Shown here: in pieces, positions 8,074 to 16,836 of the stretch
Layout: every line of letters starts with the position of its first letter
Numbering within the stretch: the stretch's first letter is position 1
Source: Bin94 sp965215535
GTDB lineage: Bacteria > Gemmatimonadota > Gemmatimonadetes > Longimicrobiales > Gaopeijiaceae
Direction of reading: 5' to 3'
Assembly: GCA_965215535.1 (NCBI GenBank)
Contig: OZ244063.1
Span: 930,001 to 994,000 of the forward strand
Length of the DNA stretch: 64,000 bases
The notes under the pieces: model-generated
What the model was told of the DNA's origin: nothing
The model's database searches: none
The model's input: the letters and a program-made list of their open reading frames with translations, nothing else
Program-made: the position numbers and the translations under genes

Positions 8074-8580
8074 TCAGCGCTCGAATCGTCCCAGATCCTC
8101 GGGGTGCATGCGCCGGAGCCGTTCCTCGAGCGCCGGGCCACGCACACCCCTGCCCTCTTCTTCGGGGGGCGGTTCGGATGGCGCGGACCCCTGCACCGCC
8201 GCAACGAGGAGCGCCTCGTCGGCGAAGATCTGCACCTCGGCCCGGAGCGCCACCGCGATCGAATCGGAGGGGCGCGCATCGATGGCGATCATCTCGTCTG
8301 CACGGTCAATGATGAGCTCGGCGAAGTAGGTGCTCTCCTCGACGCGGGTAATGAGGACCCGCTGCAGAGTGCCGCCGAGTCCCCCGAGAACGGAGATCAG
8401 AAGATCGTGGGTGAGGGGGCGCTGACAGGGGATTCCCCCCAGTTGCATGGCGATCGCGTTGGCCTCGCCCGGACCGATCCATATGGGAAGGATCCGCTCG
8501 CTGTCCTGATCGCGCAGGATCACAACCGGCGAGTTGGCCTTCCTGTCGAAGGCGAGGTGCTGAACCCTGACCTCAATCAC
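8074..8580 (-). CDS. Bifunctional nuclease-domain (BFN, DUF151) protein
   Basis: A 168-residue protein whose first ~130 residues match the BFN/DUF151 family: LPIWIGPGEANAIAMQLGG, RPLTHDLLISVLGGLGG and RPSDSIAVALRAEVQIFA are its signature segments. The family was named after a plant protein with DNase and RNase activity; bacterial members are widespread with little functional data. The C-terminal ~40 residues are acidic and Pro-rich (SEPPPEEEGRG) then end with a helix. It lies 89 bases downstream of metK on the same strand and upstream of the recO-selB group. The family is clear and the cellular role is unknown. Confidence 0.88.
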   Translation of the reverse strand: MIEVRVQHLAFDRKANSPVVILRDQDSERILPIWIGPGEANAIAMQLGGIPCQRPLTHDLLISVLGGLGGTLQRVLITRVEESTYFAELIIDRADEMIAIDARPSDSIAVALRAEVQIFADEALLVAAVQGSAPSEPPPEEEGRGVRGPALEERLRRMHPEDLGRFER

Positions 8581-8669
8581 GAATCTTCTCTCCGGGGTGT
8601 GCCCCGGTTCGGCTGCAAGTCAAACTTGCCGGAACGGTGCGACATGGATGGGGAATGTACGACGGCGCG

Positions 8670-9917
8670 TCAGCCTCTGCCCAGCGCCTCCTTCAGCTCC
8701 TCTGCCCGGTCGGTGCGCTCCCAGGCGAAGAGCTGGAACTCTCTTCCCCCCCGGTCCATCCGCTGCGGCTCGCGGCCGAAGTGTCCGTGGACCGCCGTGG
8801 GGCCGTAGATCGGGGCGTTGAGGCCGAGCGCAGCGCAGATGCCATCGGGAGTGAAGTCGAAGATATCCGCCACGGCTTCGTTGATGGCCTGATCGGTGAG
8901 GCCGCTGGCTGCGGTTCCGAAGGAATCCACCCAAACCTGCACCGGTTCGGCCCTGCCGATCGCATAGGCAAGCTGCACCTCGCAGCGTCGCGCAAGCCCC
9001 GCCGCCACAATGTTCTTGGCCGCCCAGCGGGCCGCATAGGCTCCGGAACGGTCCACCTTGGTGGGATCCTTGCCCGAGAAGGCGCCCCCGCCATGCCGTC
9101 CCATTCCGCCGTAGGTATCGACGATGATTTTGCGACCGGTGAGCCCTGCGTCGGCGTGGGGGCCGCCCTCGATGAAGCTGCCGCTGGTGTTGATGCGAAA
9201 GTTGATTCTGCCATTGTCGAAGCGCGCGAAGTCCGGGTTGGCGAGAACGGGACGAATCACATGCTGCTCGATGCCGGCTGCGATTTCGGCGCTGTCGATT
9301 CCCGGATCGTGCTGCGTACTGAGCACGATGGTGCGGATCGTCTGCGGTCGCCATTCGGTGTCGTACGCAAAGGTGACCTGGGATTTGCCGTCGGGCCGCA
9401 GCCAGGGGATTGTCCTGGCCTTGCGGGCCTGGGCCAACTGCCTCACCAGCGCGTGCGCCACGGCGATGGGGGCAGGTATGAGGGCCCCGGGAATGTCGTC
9501 GCAGGCATAGCCGAACATCATTCCCTGATCGCCGGCGCCGGTCTGCGTGCCATCGACGGCCTGCGCGATCTCGCTCGCCTGCTCGTGCAGCAGCACCTCG
9601 ACGCGGCAGCGCGCGCCATCGATTCCGTACTCGGCGCGGTCGTAGCCGACGGCAAGGAGAGTTCGGCGCACGATCTCCTCGACTGCGGCGTTGTCAAGGC
9701 GGCCCGGGGCGGCGGCGGGTGTGGGATCGCGCACCTCGCCCGCGACAATGACGAGATCGTTGGTGAGAAGCGTTTCGCAGGCGACGTGGCCCTCTTCGGG
9801 GTGACGCGCAAGGATGGCATCGACGACGGCGTCGGAGATCTGGTCGGCGAGTTTGTCGGGGTGACCCTCGGTGACCGATTCGGATGTAAAGAGACGGGGG
9901 AGTGGTTGACTGGGCAT
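8670..9917 (-). CDS. metK: S-adenosylmethionine synthetase (methionine adenosyltransferase)
   Basis: MetK makes S-adenosylmethionine from methionine and ATP in the cytosol. The ATG at 9917 gives 415 residues. Motifs include TEGHPDKLADQISDAVVDA at the N-terminus, GAGDQGMMFGYACD (ATP-binding hexapeptide region), GRKIIVDTYGGMGRHGGGAF and SGKDPTKVDRSGAYAARW. All three repeats of the fold are represented. It is probably the first gene of the metK-bfn-recO-selB group. The 180 bases upstream are rich in GC inverted repeats but did not match a SAM riboswitch that I know. Confidence 0.96.
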   Translation of the reverse strand: MPSQPLPRLFTSESVTEGHPDKLADQISDAVVDAILARHPEEGHVACETLLTNDLVIVAGEVRDPTPAAAPGRLDNAAVEEIVRRTLLAVGYDRAEYGIDGARCRVEVLLHEQASEIAQAVDGTQTGAGDQGMMFGYACDDIPGALIPAPIAVAHALVRQLAQARKARTIPWLRPDGKSQVTFAYDTEWRPQTIRTIVLSTQHDPGIDSAEIAAGIEQHVIRPVLANPDFARFDNGRINFRINTSGSFIEGGPHADAGLTGRKIIVDTYGGMGRHGGGAFSGKDPTKVDRSGAYAARWAAKNIVAAGLARRCEVQLAYAIGRAEPVQVWVDSFGTAASGLTDQAINEAVADIFDFTPDGICAALGLNAPIYGPTAVHGHFGREPQRMDRGGREFQLFAWERTDRAEELKEALGRG

Positions 9918-10264
9918 AGGGATTGGAGGAAACAGGGCAGGCCGCGTTTGCGGTGTCAGGCCCGGCGGCCGGGAGTGGCAACCCGTTACGGAACGCGCCG
10001 GTCGGGATCCGGCCGGGCGTTGGCGGCTGTGCCAGGCGACCGGAATTGAAGGGTATGCAGGGATACTACAATAACCGGCGAGGCCAGCGCGCGTCATCCC
10101 CGGCGGAATCGCAAGCGGCCGGGGAGAGCAGCCCGGTCCGGCGATGGGGGACAGACGCTCACTCGTTTGTGGTCGCGCGGGATTGGATGGCGCCCCCCGG
10201 ATGCAAGCGTCGCTCGAGATGCCTGCCGGTGCCCTCTCCCGGGCCTGTCGGACAATGGTTCGGG
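9918..10264. other. metK leader / hpf downstream spacer
   Basis: This 347-base gap lies between hpf and metK, both on the minus strand. On the minus strand, upstream of metK, there are short inverted repeats, for example GCCGG..CCGGC around 9997-10013 and CCCGGC..CCGGG around 9959-9971, and an AT-rich spot TTATTGTAGTAT near 10067-10078 that could be a -10 region. None of the SAM riboswitch consensus cores was recognised. No ORF of convincing composition is present. Confidence 0.35.
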
Positions 10265-10567
10265 TCAGGAAGAACGGAAATCCTTGCGACGGGTCCGGTC
10301 GCGCCGCAGGATCCGGCTCATGTGCTGGTCGAGCCGATCGAGCGCGCTTCGGAAATCGGAGCCCTGCCCCTGCGCCACGGCGACCTGACGCCGCCGCCGT
10401 GCGACAACGGCCTCAACGGTGTATCCGCGCCCCTCCTGCCGGAAGACGAGGGTTGCATCCATGACCGCCGGATCGAAGCGGGGCCAGCGGACGGCCTGGG
10501 CCTGGGCCCGGTCGCGGAGCGTCTGCGAAACGTCGCAGCCCTGAACGGTGATGCGGATTGGAATCAA
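10265..10567 (-). CDS. hpf: Ribosome hibernation-promoting factor (HPF/RaiA family, short form)
   Basis: Proteins of this family bind the 30S decoding region in stationary phase and block or dimerise ribosomes. The 100-residue protein begins MIPIRITVQGCDVSQTLRDRA, followed by a strand (DATLVFRQEGRGYTVEAVV) and a helix (FRSALDRLDQHMSRILRR), the beta-alpha-beta-beta-beta-alpha pattern of HPF. It lacks the C-terminal dimerisation domain of long HPF. The start is TTG at 10567, chosen because GGAGG sits six bases upstream. The 247 bases between nusB and this gene hold no other gene that I can support. Confidence 0.85.
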   Translation of the reverse strand: MIPIRITVQGCDVSQTLRDRAQAQAVRWPRFDPAVMDATLVFRQEGRGYTVEAVVARRRRQVAVAQGQGSDFRSALDRLDQHMSRILRRDRTRRKDFRSS

Positions 10568-10814
10568 GTCGCGCCTCCATGGGTCGGGGGAGATGGGATG
10601 GGGAAAGGGTGGGGACCGGTCGCCGGTCTCCGGTCAGATCTGTTCTGAAGGTAGTGGCCGGCGGCGGCCAGGGCTCTCTGCGGACGGAACGCAGCGATCG
10701 ATCCCGGCCGCGCCCGGATCGCCGAAGCCCATGCGAATGAGCGCGCGGCACCGCCCCGGGGAAAAGCGGCTGCAGCAAAGTGCGAGGATCTGCGGCCGGG
10801 GAAGCCGGGTATGG

Positions 10815-11258
10815 TCAGTGGACCCCGGCCTGGGCATCGTGGAAGACGGCATCGAGAACGCCATTGACGAAGCGGGGGGATTCGCTGCCTCCATACTGCT
10901 CCGCCAACCGCACCGACTCCTGGATCGCGACCTTTCCCGGGAGCTCCTCGATGCAGAGAATCTCGGTGACGCCCAGGCGCAGGATTCCGCGATCGATGAC
11001 CGAAAGCCTGTCCATGCGCCAGTTGTCGAGCGAGGCTGCGATCGCCTCCTCGACCCGGGCGCGGTTCGCGGCAAAGGTGGTGGCCAGATGGCGCAGGTAG
11101 GGGATCCGGGCGGGTGCGACCCGTCTGCGGGCACAGGTTTCGCGCAGCGCATCGAGGAAGTCGCCCTCGCCGCCCTCTGATTCCCAGCGATAGTGAACCT
11201 GCAGGAACCAGGCTCTTGAGCGGCTGCGGTCGCGGCGCTCGCGGGGGGTCAGGATCAT
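10815..11258 (-). CDS. nusB: Transcription antitermination factor NusB
   Basis: NusB with NusE (S10) binds boxA RNA and supports antitermination, chiefly on rRNA operons. The 147-residue all-helical protein shows SRAWFLQVHYRWE at the start, MDRLSVIDRGILRLGVTEIL, PGKVAIQESVRLAEQYGG and PRFVNGVLDAV near the end, the classic NusB order. The ATG at 11258 overlaps the ribH stop (ATGA), and the ribH-nusB pairing is common among bacteria. It is the last gene of the riboflavin operon. Confidence 0.95.
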   Translation of the reverse strand: MILTPRERRDRSRSRAWFLQVHYRWESEGGEGDFLDALRETCARRRVAPARIPYLRHLATTFAANRARVEEAIAASLDNWRMDRLSVIDRGILRLGVTEILCIEELPGKVAIQESVRLAEQYGGSESPRFVNGVLDAVFHDAQAGVH

Positions 11259-11710
11259 GCCAGGTCGGCGCGGAGAGCGAGGAGGGTCAGGGCGGCCTCG
11301 GCGAATTCGCCGCCGCGGTTTCCCGCCCGCGGGTCGGAGCGCGCCAGGGCCTGCTCGGCGGTATCGGTGGTGAGGACGCCGAAGACAACGGGAATGTCGG
11401 CTGCGCGCGCCACCTGGCCGAGTCCCTCGCTGGCATTTCCGGCGACGTAATCGAAGTGCGCGGTCTCGCCCCGGATCACGCATCCGATCGCGATGATCGC
11501 ATCGAAGCGCCCCGAGCGCCAGATCCAGTGGGCGGCCTGCGGAAGATCCCAGGCGCCGGGCACGCGCAACACCGTAATCCTGTCCTCGGTCACGCCCCGG
11601 GCCAGAAGCCGACTCCGCGCGCCCTCCAGGAGCTGGCCGGTGACCATGTTGTTGAAGTCTGCCGTCAGAAGGGCGATGGCCGGTCCGCGCGCTACCCCCG
11701 AATCAGACAT
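11255..11710 (-). CDS. ribH: 6,7-dimethyl-8-ribityllumazine synthase
   Basis: This enzyme condenses the ribitylamino-uracil with dihydroxybutanone phosphate, the penultimate step of riboflavin synthesis, usually as a 60-mer shell. It has 151 residues. TADFNNMVTGQLLEGA is the substrate-binding start, VPGAWDLPQAA the second loop, and GCVIRGETAHFDYVAGNASEGL contains the catalytic His. The ATG at 11710 has a strong GGAGG site and lies inside the end of ribBA (8-base overlap). It is followed by nusB with an ATGA overlap. Confidence 0.95.
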   Translation of the reverse strand: MSDSGVARGPAIALLTADFNNMVTGQLLEGARSRLLARGVTEDRITVLRVPGAWDLPQAAHWIWRSGRFDAIIAIGCVIRGETAHFDYVAGNASEGLGQVARAADIPVVFGVLTTDTAEQALARSDPRAGNRGGEFAEAALTLLALRADLA

Positions 11711-12875
11711 CCCGGTCCTCCTTCCCCACCCCCGCCGGGATTGCATCGATCGGTACCCGCCCGGTCACCCGCAGCGCGTAGGCATCAAGCCCCACGATGT
11801 GGCGTTGGCTGTTGGTCAGGAGACGAACCGTGCCGAGCCCCAGGTCGAGGAGGATCTGGGCGCCGATTCCGTAGTCGCGCAGAACCTGTCCGGGCGACTG
11901 GTCGCGGGTCTCGGGGGGAACGGTTTCGACAGGGTGGGCCGTCGTCCCCGGCGCCGCCCCCTCCAGGCGTCGCAGCAGACTTTCGCCCGAACGCAGATAG
12001 ACGACCACCCCCTCGCCCTCGGCCGCAATCCGCTCCATGGCACGCCTCAGAAGACCCTCTGCGGACTCGCCAAGCGCCCCGAAGAGATCGGCCAGAGGAT
12101 CCTCGGCGTGCATGCGCACCAGCACATCGTCCCGGCCTTCGATCTGTCCCCGCACCAGCGCCAGGTGTACGCGGTCGTCGATCTCGGTGCGGTAGCCAAT
12201 CGCCCTGAACTCGCCGTGCCTGGTCTGCAGGGGCGCCTCGGTCACCCGTCGCACGAGACGTTCCCGCGCCAGCCGCCATGCCACCAGTTGCTCGACCGTG
12301 ATCAGCCGCAGATCGTGTTCGCGCGCCATGACCTCGAGCTCGGAACGCCGGGCCATGGTACCGTCCTCGTTGAGGATCTCGCAGATCACGCCAGCCGGCA
12401 ACAATCCCGCCAGACGCGCCAGATCGACCGCCGCTTCGGTTTGGCCCACACGCCGCAACACCCCGCCCCGACGGGCGCGCAGGGGAAAGATGTGACCGGG
12501 TCGCCGCAGATCTGCGGGAGCCGATTCGGGGTCGGCCAGGAGCTGCACGGTGCGTGCGCGGTCGTGAGCCGAAATTCCGGTGGTGACGCCAAAGCGCCGG
12601 TGCGCATCGACCGAAACCGTAAAGGCGGTGCCCTGCGGATCGGTGTTGCGCGCGGTCATGAGAGGCAGTTCGAGGGCGTCGGCGCGTTCGGGGGTCAGCG
12701 CGACGCAGATCAGGCCGCGCCCGAACTTGGTCATGAAGTTGATGAGCTCGGGGGTAATGCGGTCGGCGGCGCAGACGAGATCGCCTTCGTTTTCGCGATC
12801 TTCGTCGTCGGCCACGATGACCAGCTTTCCCTCGGCGATATCCCGGATTGCGTCGGGCAGGGAATCAAGGGGCAT
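11703..12875 (-). CDS. ribBA: RibBA: dihydroxybutanone phosphate synthase fused to a degenerate GTP cyclohydrolase II domain
   Basis: Residues 1 to ~205 are the RibB domain: VIVADDEDRENEGDLVCAA, RNTDPQGTAFTVSVDA, PGHIFPLRARRGGVLRR and GVICEILNEDGTMAR. The usual GHTEA reads GQTEA here, changing a His known as a metal ligand in RibB. The C-terminal RibA domain keeps its fold (VHLALVRGQIEG, LRDYGIGAQILLDLG, VRLLTNSQRHIVGLD), but the zinc-binding Cys cluster of GTP cyclohydrolase II is absent (VRMHAEDPLADLFGALGESAEGL) and the RQEGRGIGL loop is lost. GTP cyclohydrolase II activity is therefore unlikely, and a separate RibA is expected elsewhere. It overlaps ribE by 11 bases. Confidence 0.9.
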   Translation of the reverse strand: MPLDSLPDAIRDIAEGKLVIVADDEDRENEGDLVCAADRITPELINFMTKFGRGLICVALTPERADALELPLMTARNTDPQGTAFTVSVDAHRRFGVTTGISAHDRARTVQLLADPESAPADLRRPGHIFPLRARRGGVLRRVGQTEAAVDLARLAGLLPAGVICEILNEDGTMARRSELEVMAREHDLRLITVEQLVAWRLARERLVRRVTEAPLQTRHGEFRAIGYRTEIDDRVHLALVRGQIEGRDDVLVRMHAEDPLADLFGALGESAEGLLRRAMERIAAEGEGVVVYLRSGESLLRRLEGAAPGTTAHPVETVPPETRDQSPGQVLRDYGIGAQILLDLGLGTVRLLTNSQRHIVGLDAYALRVTGRVPIDAIPAGVGKEDRDV

Positions 12876-13461
12876 GGGTCTCCAGAATGCGACGGATATA
12901 CTTGCCGATCAGGTCGGCTTCCACGTTGACGCGCTCTCCGGGGTCCAGGCGCGCCAGATTGGTGTGCTCCCAGGTATGGGGAATGATCGCCACCTGAATG
13001 CGCGCCGGAGCGCTCAGTTCGTTGACGGTCAGACTGATGCCGTTGATGGCGATCGAGCCGTGCAGAATCGTGATCGAGAATATCTCGGGGGGGAGGGTGA
13101 AGTCCAGAAGCCGGGTTTTTTCGGTCTGCCGATGCGCCGCGAGGGTGCCGGTGCCATCGACATGTCCCTGGACGAGATGACCGTCCAGGCGATCGCCGAT
13201 GCGTGCGGCGCGCTCCAGGTTGACCCGCCTTCCCGGGCTCCACTCTGCGGCTGTGGTGCGCTCCAGGGTCGAGGATCCGATCTCGACGGTGAAGCAATCG
13301 GCGTCGAACTCCGTCGCGGTCAGACAGGCGCCATCCACCGCGACCGACTGACCCGGGTGCAGCTCGCCGGCAAAGGGGGCGCCGATGACGACTGTACGGC
13401 CCCGCTCGCCTCCTGCAACCGAGACGACCTTCCCCATCGCTTCGACGATTCCGCTGAACAT
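12865..13461 (-). CDS. ribE: Riboflavin synthase, alpha-chain type
   Basis: Catalyses dismutation of two lumazine molecules to riboflavin. It has 198 residues with two lumazine-binding barrel repeats: the first starts MFSGIVEAMGKV and includes DGACLTATEFD, the second starts with DGHLVQGHVDGTGTL and includes INGISLTVNEL. The ATG at 13461 is set by the invariant MFSGI opening; longer readings are rejected. It lies 94 bases after ribD and overlaps ribBA. Confidence 0.95.
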   Translation of the reverse strand: MFSGIVEAMGKVVSVAGGERGRTVVIGAPFAGELHPGQSVAVDGACLTATEFDADCFTVEIGSSTLERTTAAEWSPGRRVNLERAARIGDRLDGHLVQGHVDGTGTLAAHRQTEKTRLLDFTLPPEIFSITILHGSIAINGISLTVNELSAPARIQVAIIPHTWEHTNLARLDPGERVNVEADLIGKYIRRILETHAP

Positions 13462-13555
13462 GGGTGATTCCGCTGCTGCGGGGCTTTCCTCCGGGCGAGT
13501 GTGCAGGGGTGCCGGATCAATCCGCATTCCCTCCGGCGACGCGGTTCGGTGGGCG

Positions 13556-14713
13556 TCAACGGAGAGGGGCGGCGCGGTCGCGGTCAAGGACCACAAGGGT
13601 GTCGTCTTCGAATTTCACCGGATCGAGGCGGGGTCGCCACCCTTCGCCGAGGGGAGTCCCCGCGGGAAAGGCCGGAACGCCGCCTGCGCCGATCAGCAGG
13701 GGGGCCGTAAAGAGATACAGCCGATCGACCAACCCGGCGGCCAGGAGCGCCCCCGCCAGAATTCCGCCCCCTTCGCAGAGCAGGGTTCGCATGCCCAGCG
13801 GAAGGAGCGCCTGCAGGAGGGCGCGAAGATTCAGGCGCCCGTGCTCCTCTGCGACGGCAACGATGCGAACCTGCGCGCCGAGACGCCGGCGGAGCATGGC
13901 GGCGCGGGCAGGCGCGGTCGCCACCACGGGACGGGGACCGCCCTTGCTGCGGAAAACCCGAAGCTCCGGGTGCGCGCGGCCCCGGCGATCCAGGATGATC
14001 CTTCGGGGAGGCGTGCGCGGCGTCACAGCCCCCCGCACCGTGAGCTGCGGATCGTCGGCTTCCCAGGTTCGACTCCCCACGAGCAGGGCGTCGAAGCCGG
14101 CGCGCAGACGATGCACCTCGGCGTGTGCGGCAGGGCCGGTCAACCGGACATTCCTTCCCTTCGGCGGCGCAATGCAGCCATCGAGACTCATGGCCAGCTT
14201 AAGCGCCAGGTAGGGTCGCCAGGCGCGCTCCTCGTTCACCGAGGCGCTCTTCTCCTGCGCCGGGAACGACGGAACGGCATGAAAGAAGAAGGGATTCTCG
14301 GCCCGCCAGGCGGCTTCGCTCCCGACCGGACCCATCACCCTCAACCCCTGGCGCCGCAACCATTCTCCACCGCCTCCTTCGCAGCTCCCCGGTTCGGCCG
14401 CCCAGTACACCACCCGCGCGATCCCGGCCCGCGCAATCGCCTCGGTGCAGGGGGGCGTCTTGCCACGGTGCGCACAGGGCTCCAGACTTGCATAAAGAGT
14501 CGCTCCGGCTGCGTCGGGCACGCGCGCAAGGGCGACGATTTCGGCGTGCGGAGATCCGTATTCCTCGTGCCAGCCCTCGGCCAGAATGCGCCCGTCGCGG
14601 GCAATGACCGCACCCACCATCGGGTTCGGATGAACGCGCCCCCAGCCCCGGCGGCCGATCTCGATGGCCCGCTGCAGACAGCGGCGGTCGAAGGCGTCCA
14701 CCTGGCCGTTCAT
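13556..14713 (-). CDS. ribD: Riboflavin biosynthesis deaminase/reductase RibD
   Basis: Bifunctional enzyme carrying out deamination and NADPH reduction of the pyrimidine intermediate. The N-terminal deaminase domain has HPNPMVGAVIARDGRI, SPHAEIVAL and LEPCAHRGKTPPCTEA, carrying the His, Glu and Cys zinc/catalytic residues. The reductase domain begins near residue 165 (LALKLAMSLDGCIA) and ends with LLCEGGGILAGALLAAGLVDRLYLF. Length is 385 residues, normal. It starts 13 bases after the outer-membrane protein gene, so the rib operon appears transcribed with purM. No FMN riboswitch fits in that space. Confidence 0.95.
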   Translation of the reverse strand: MNGQVDAFDRRCLQRAIEIGRRGWGRVHPNPMVGAVIARDGRILAEGWHEEYGSPHAEIVALARVPDAAGATLYASLEPCAHRGKTPPCTEAIARAGIARVVYWAAEPGSCEGGGGEWLRRQGLRVMGPVGSEAAWRAENPFFFHAVPSFPAQEKSASVNEERAWRPYLALKLAMSLDGCIAPPKGRNVRLTGPAAHAEVHRLRAGFDALLVGSRTWEADDPQLTVRGAVTPRTPPRRIILDRRGRAHPELRVFRSKGGPRPVVATAPARAAMLRRRLGAQVRIVAVAEEHGRLNLRALLQALLPLGMRTLLCEGGGILAGALLAAGLVDRLYLFTAPLLIGAGGVPAFPAGTPLGEGWRPRLDPVKFEDDTLVVLDRDRAAPLR

Positions 14714-14726
14714 CGCAGCGTGCCGG

Positions 14727-15788
14727 TCAGAGCGTCACCCGCAGAATTGCCGATCCGAACCAGGTGCGCTCCCCCGGGTCGAAGGCGGCGCTGCGGCCCT
14801 GGAAGGGATCCCGGTTGCCCTCGGCCCAGCCCACCTCGACCGACAGCCGGGTAACCAGGAAGTTGAACCAGCCGCTGGCGAAGTAGAGAAGCCGCTCCGA
14901 AGCCACATTGCCCGAGACGTCGATGCCGGGGGCGAGACGAAGGCTGGCCAGACCTTCGTAGCGATCCCAGCCGATGCCGCCCATGAAGCCGATCACGAAC
15001 CAGTTCTTGCCGGCCGTTGCGCGAAGCGACGAGACGATCAGCTCGGTGGCGCCGCCGCCCGGCGTCTGGTCATTTCCGAACCCGATCCCGGCGTGCCACT
15101 GGCGGGTGGCGGCCACGGAAATTCCCGGCAGGGTGAAGGATTCGCGCAGAATCCCGACCCGCACACCCGCTCCCAGCGCGCTGCCCCCCAGGAAGGTGCG
15201 CGAGGCGGAGAGAGCTTTCTCTTCCGGGAAGCGCGTCATCGACCACGATGCGATCAGATCGAGGGACCCGACCCCGCCGACGCCGGGGCCGAAGCCGACG
15301 CCATTGAGGAGGCCGGCGACTGCGGTGACCCTGAGGCCGGCCAGGGTGGCTCTGTCGCGTTCGGCGAGTGCGGCGGTCGTTCCGGAGAGCGTGGGGAGAT
15401 CGAAGCGAAGCGCCGACCCCGAAAGCGAGATCCCGATGCGCGGAGTCAGCCCCAGGCGGCGACCATGGGTGCTCGAGGTGCCGGGAATATCGCTTCCCGG
15501 CGCGCTGCTCAGACCCGCACCGCGTTGCACGGCCATCGCAGCGAGCGACAGCTCCCGGCAGGCCGCGCGCACACCCCCGGCCTCCTCGCAGAGAACCGCC
15601 AGCTCGGCCACCCCCCTGATGTGATCGTAGCTCTCATTCAGGCTCTGTGCCGATGCCGCGCGGGGACGCTCGTTCGCCAGTCCGGCCACCAGAATCGCCA
15701 GCAATCCCCCCCATACCCTCCGCAGAGGCTGTCGCGGGCCGGACCGGAAAGCGCGCGCCCTGCTCACGCCGCTACCCACCCGATCCAC
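14727..15788 (-). CDS. Predicted outer-membrane barrel protein, unknown function
   Basis: 353 residues with an N-terminal signal sequence (GGLLAILVAGL, then a likely cleavage after AASAQ). The remainder alternates short hydrophobic strands with Gly and aromatic residues (RIGISLSGSALRFDL, LRLAPGIDVSGNVAS, WFNFLVTRLSVEVGW) and ends in SAILRVTL, as expected for a beta-barrel. The GTG at 15788 overlaps the purM stop by 17 bases; a GTG at 15767 is a good alternative. No named family recognised. It sits between purM and ribD, an odd place for an envelope protein, and probably shares their transcript. Confidence 0.65.
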   Translation of the reverse strand: MDRVGSGVSRARAFRSGPRQPLRRVWGGLLAILVAGLANERPRAASAQSLNESYDHIRGVAELAVLCEEAGGVRAACRELSLAAMAVQRGAGLSSAPGSDIPGTSSTHGRRLGLTPRIGISLSGSALRFDLPTLSGTTAALAERDRATLAGLRVTAVAGLLNGVGFGPGVGGVGSLDLIASWSMTRFPEEKALSASRTFLGGSALGAGVRVGILRESFTLPGISVAATRQWHAGIGFGNDQTPGGGATELIVSSLRATAGKNWFVIGFMGGIGWDRYEGLASLRLAPGIDVSGNVASERLLYFASGWFNFLVTRLSVEVGWAEGNRDPFQGRSAAFDPGERTWFGSAILRVTL

Positions 15789-16836
15789 TCATCGCGGCCT
15801 CGATCCCCACCAGCTCCACCCCCTCCCCGGCCACGACCTCGCCCAGCGGCCACCCCTCGTCCCCCACCGCCTCGAGCACGGCATCTTCGTCGGCGGGGGC
15901 CACCACCAGAATCATGCCGACCCCCATGTTGAAGACCCGGTACATCTCGGGCGCGGCCACATTCCCCGCCCGGGCCAGTTGCCGAAAGAGATTCGGCGGC
16001 CGCCATGCGGCACAGTCAATCCTGGCTCCGGTTCCGGCGGGCAGTGTACGCGGCAGATTGCCCTCGATGCCGCCACCGGTGACATGCGCCATTCCCCGCA
16101 CCAGATCCCGCTCGAGCAGGGGCGCGATCGTATTCTGGAAGGAGCGGTGGATGCGCATCATGGCGTCGGCCACCGTGGCTCCGCCTTCGCCGGGAAAGGG
16201 ATCGTTCACGCCCAGCCCCATGCGATCGAAGACAATCGCGCGGGCCAGGGTGTAGCCATTGGTGTGGAGACCAGAGGAGCGCAGCCCGATGAGGCGGTCG
16301 CCGGGACGAATGCGCCTGCCATCGACAATGCGGTCGCGCTCGACCACCCCCACCACAAAGCCGGCCAGATCGTATTCGCCCTCGGCGTAGAGGTCGGGCA
16401 TCTCGGCCGTCTCGCCCCCGAGAAGGGCGCAGCCATTCGCGCGGCACGCCTTTGCAACCCCGCCCACAACTGCCGTCGCAATCCCTTCATCGAGCCGGCC
16501 AGCGGCCAGATAGTCGAGAAAGAAGAGGGGGCGGGCACCCTGCACCAGGATGTCGTTCACGCAGTGGTTGACCAGATCCTGACCGATGGTGTCGTGCCGA
16601 CCCGAGAGGAAGGCGATCCTGAGCTTGGTGCCGACGCCATCGGCGCTCGCCGCCAGAACCGGACGGTCGAGAGTGTCGGGCACGCTGTAGAGTCCGCCGA
16701 ATGCACCCAGGCCGCTCAGGGTGTGCGCATCGCCCGTTGCGTCCAGGAGACCGGCGAAGGCGCGCTTGGTCCGCTCGGCCGCATCCAGATCGACGCCGGC
16801 GGCGCGGTAGGTGAGGGAATCGCCGCTGCCAGCCAT
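15772..16836 (-). CDS. purM: Phosphoribosylformylglycinamidine cyclo-ligase (AIR synthetase)
   Basis: Fifth step of de novo purine synthesis: ATP-dependent ring closure of FGAM to AIR. The 354-residue protein begins SLTYRAAGVDLDAAERTKRA, with ASADGVGTKLRIAF, GQDLVNHCVNDILVQGARPLFFLDY, ALLGGETAEMPDLY and LIGLRSSGLHTNGYTLAR, the conserved AIRS segments in order. The ATG at 16836 shares one base with the kinase stop (TAATG). Full length with no unusual substitutions noticed. Confidence 0.96.
   Translation of the reverse strand: MAGSGDSLTYRAAGVDLDAAERTKRAFAGLLDATGDAHTLSGLGAFGGLYSVPDTLDRPVLAASADGVGTKLRIAFLSGRHDTIGQDLVNHCVNDILVQGARPLFFLDYLAAGRLDEGIATAVVGGVAKACRANGCALLGGETAEMPDLYAEGEYDLAGFVVGVVERDRIVDGRRIRPGDRLIGLRSSGLHTNGYTLARAIVFDRMGLGVNDPFPGEGGATVADAMMRIHRSFQNTIAPLLERDLVRGMAHVTGGGIEGNLPRTLPAGTGARIDCAAWRPPNLFRQLARAGNVAAPEMYRVFNMGVGMILVVAPADEDAVLEAVGDEGWPLGEVVAGEGVELVGIEAAMSGSGG

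Noticed and set aside
9918..10097. SAM riboswitch in the metK leader
   Set aside because: Inverted repeats exist, but no SAM-I, SAM-II or SAH core sequence could be recognised; a covariance-model search would decide.
14714..14726. FMN riboswitch before ribD
   Set aside because: Only 13 bases separate ribD from the upstream coding gene, so no aptamer fits, and no RFN core was seen.
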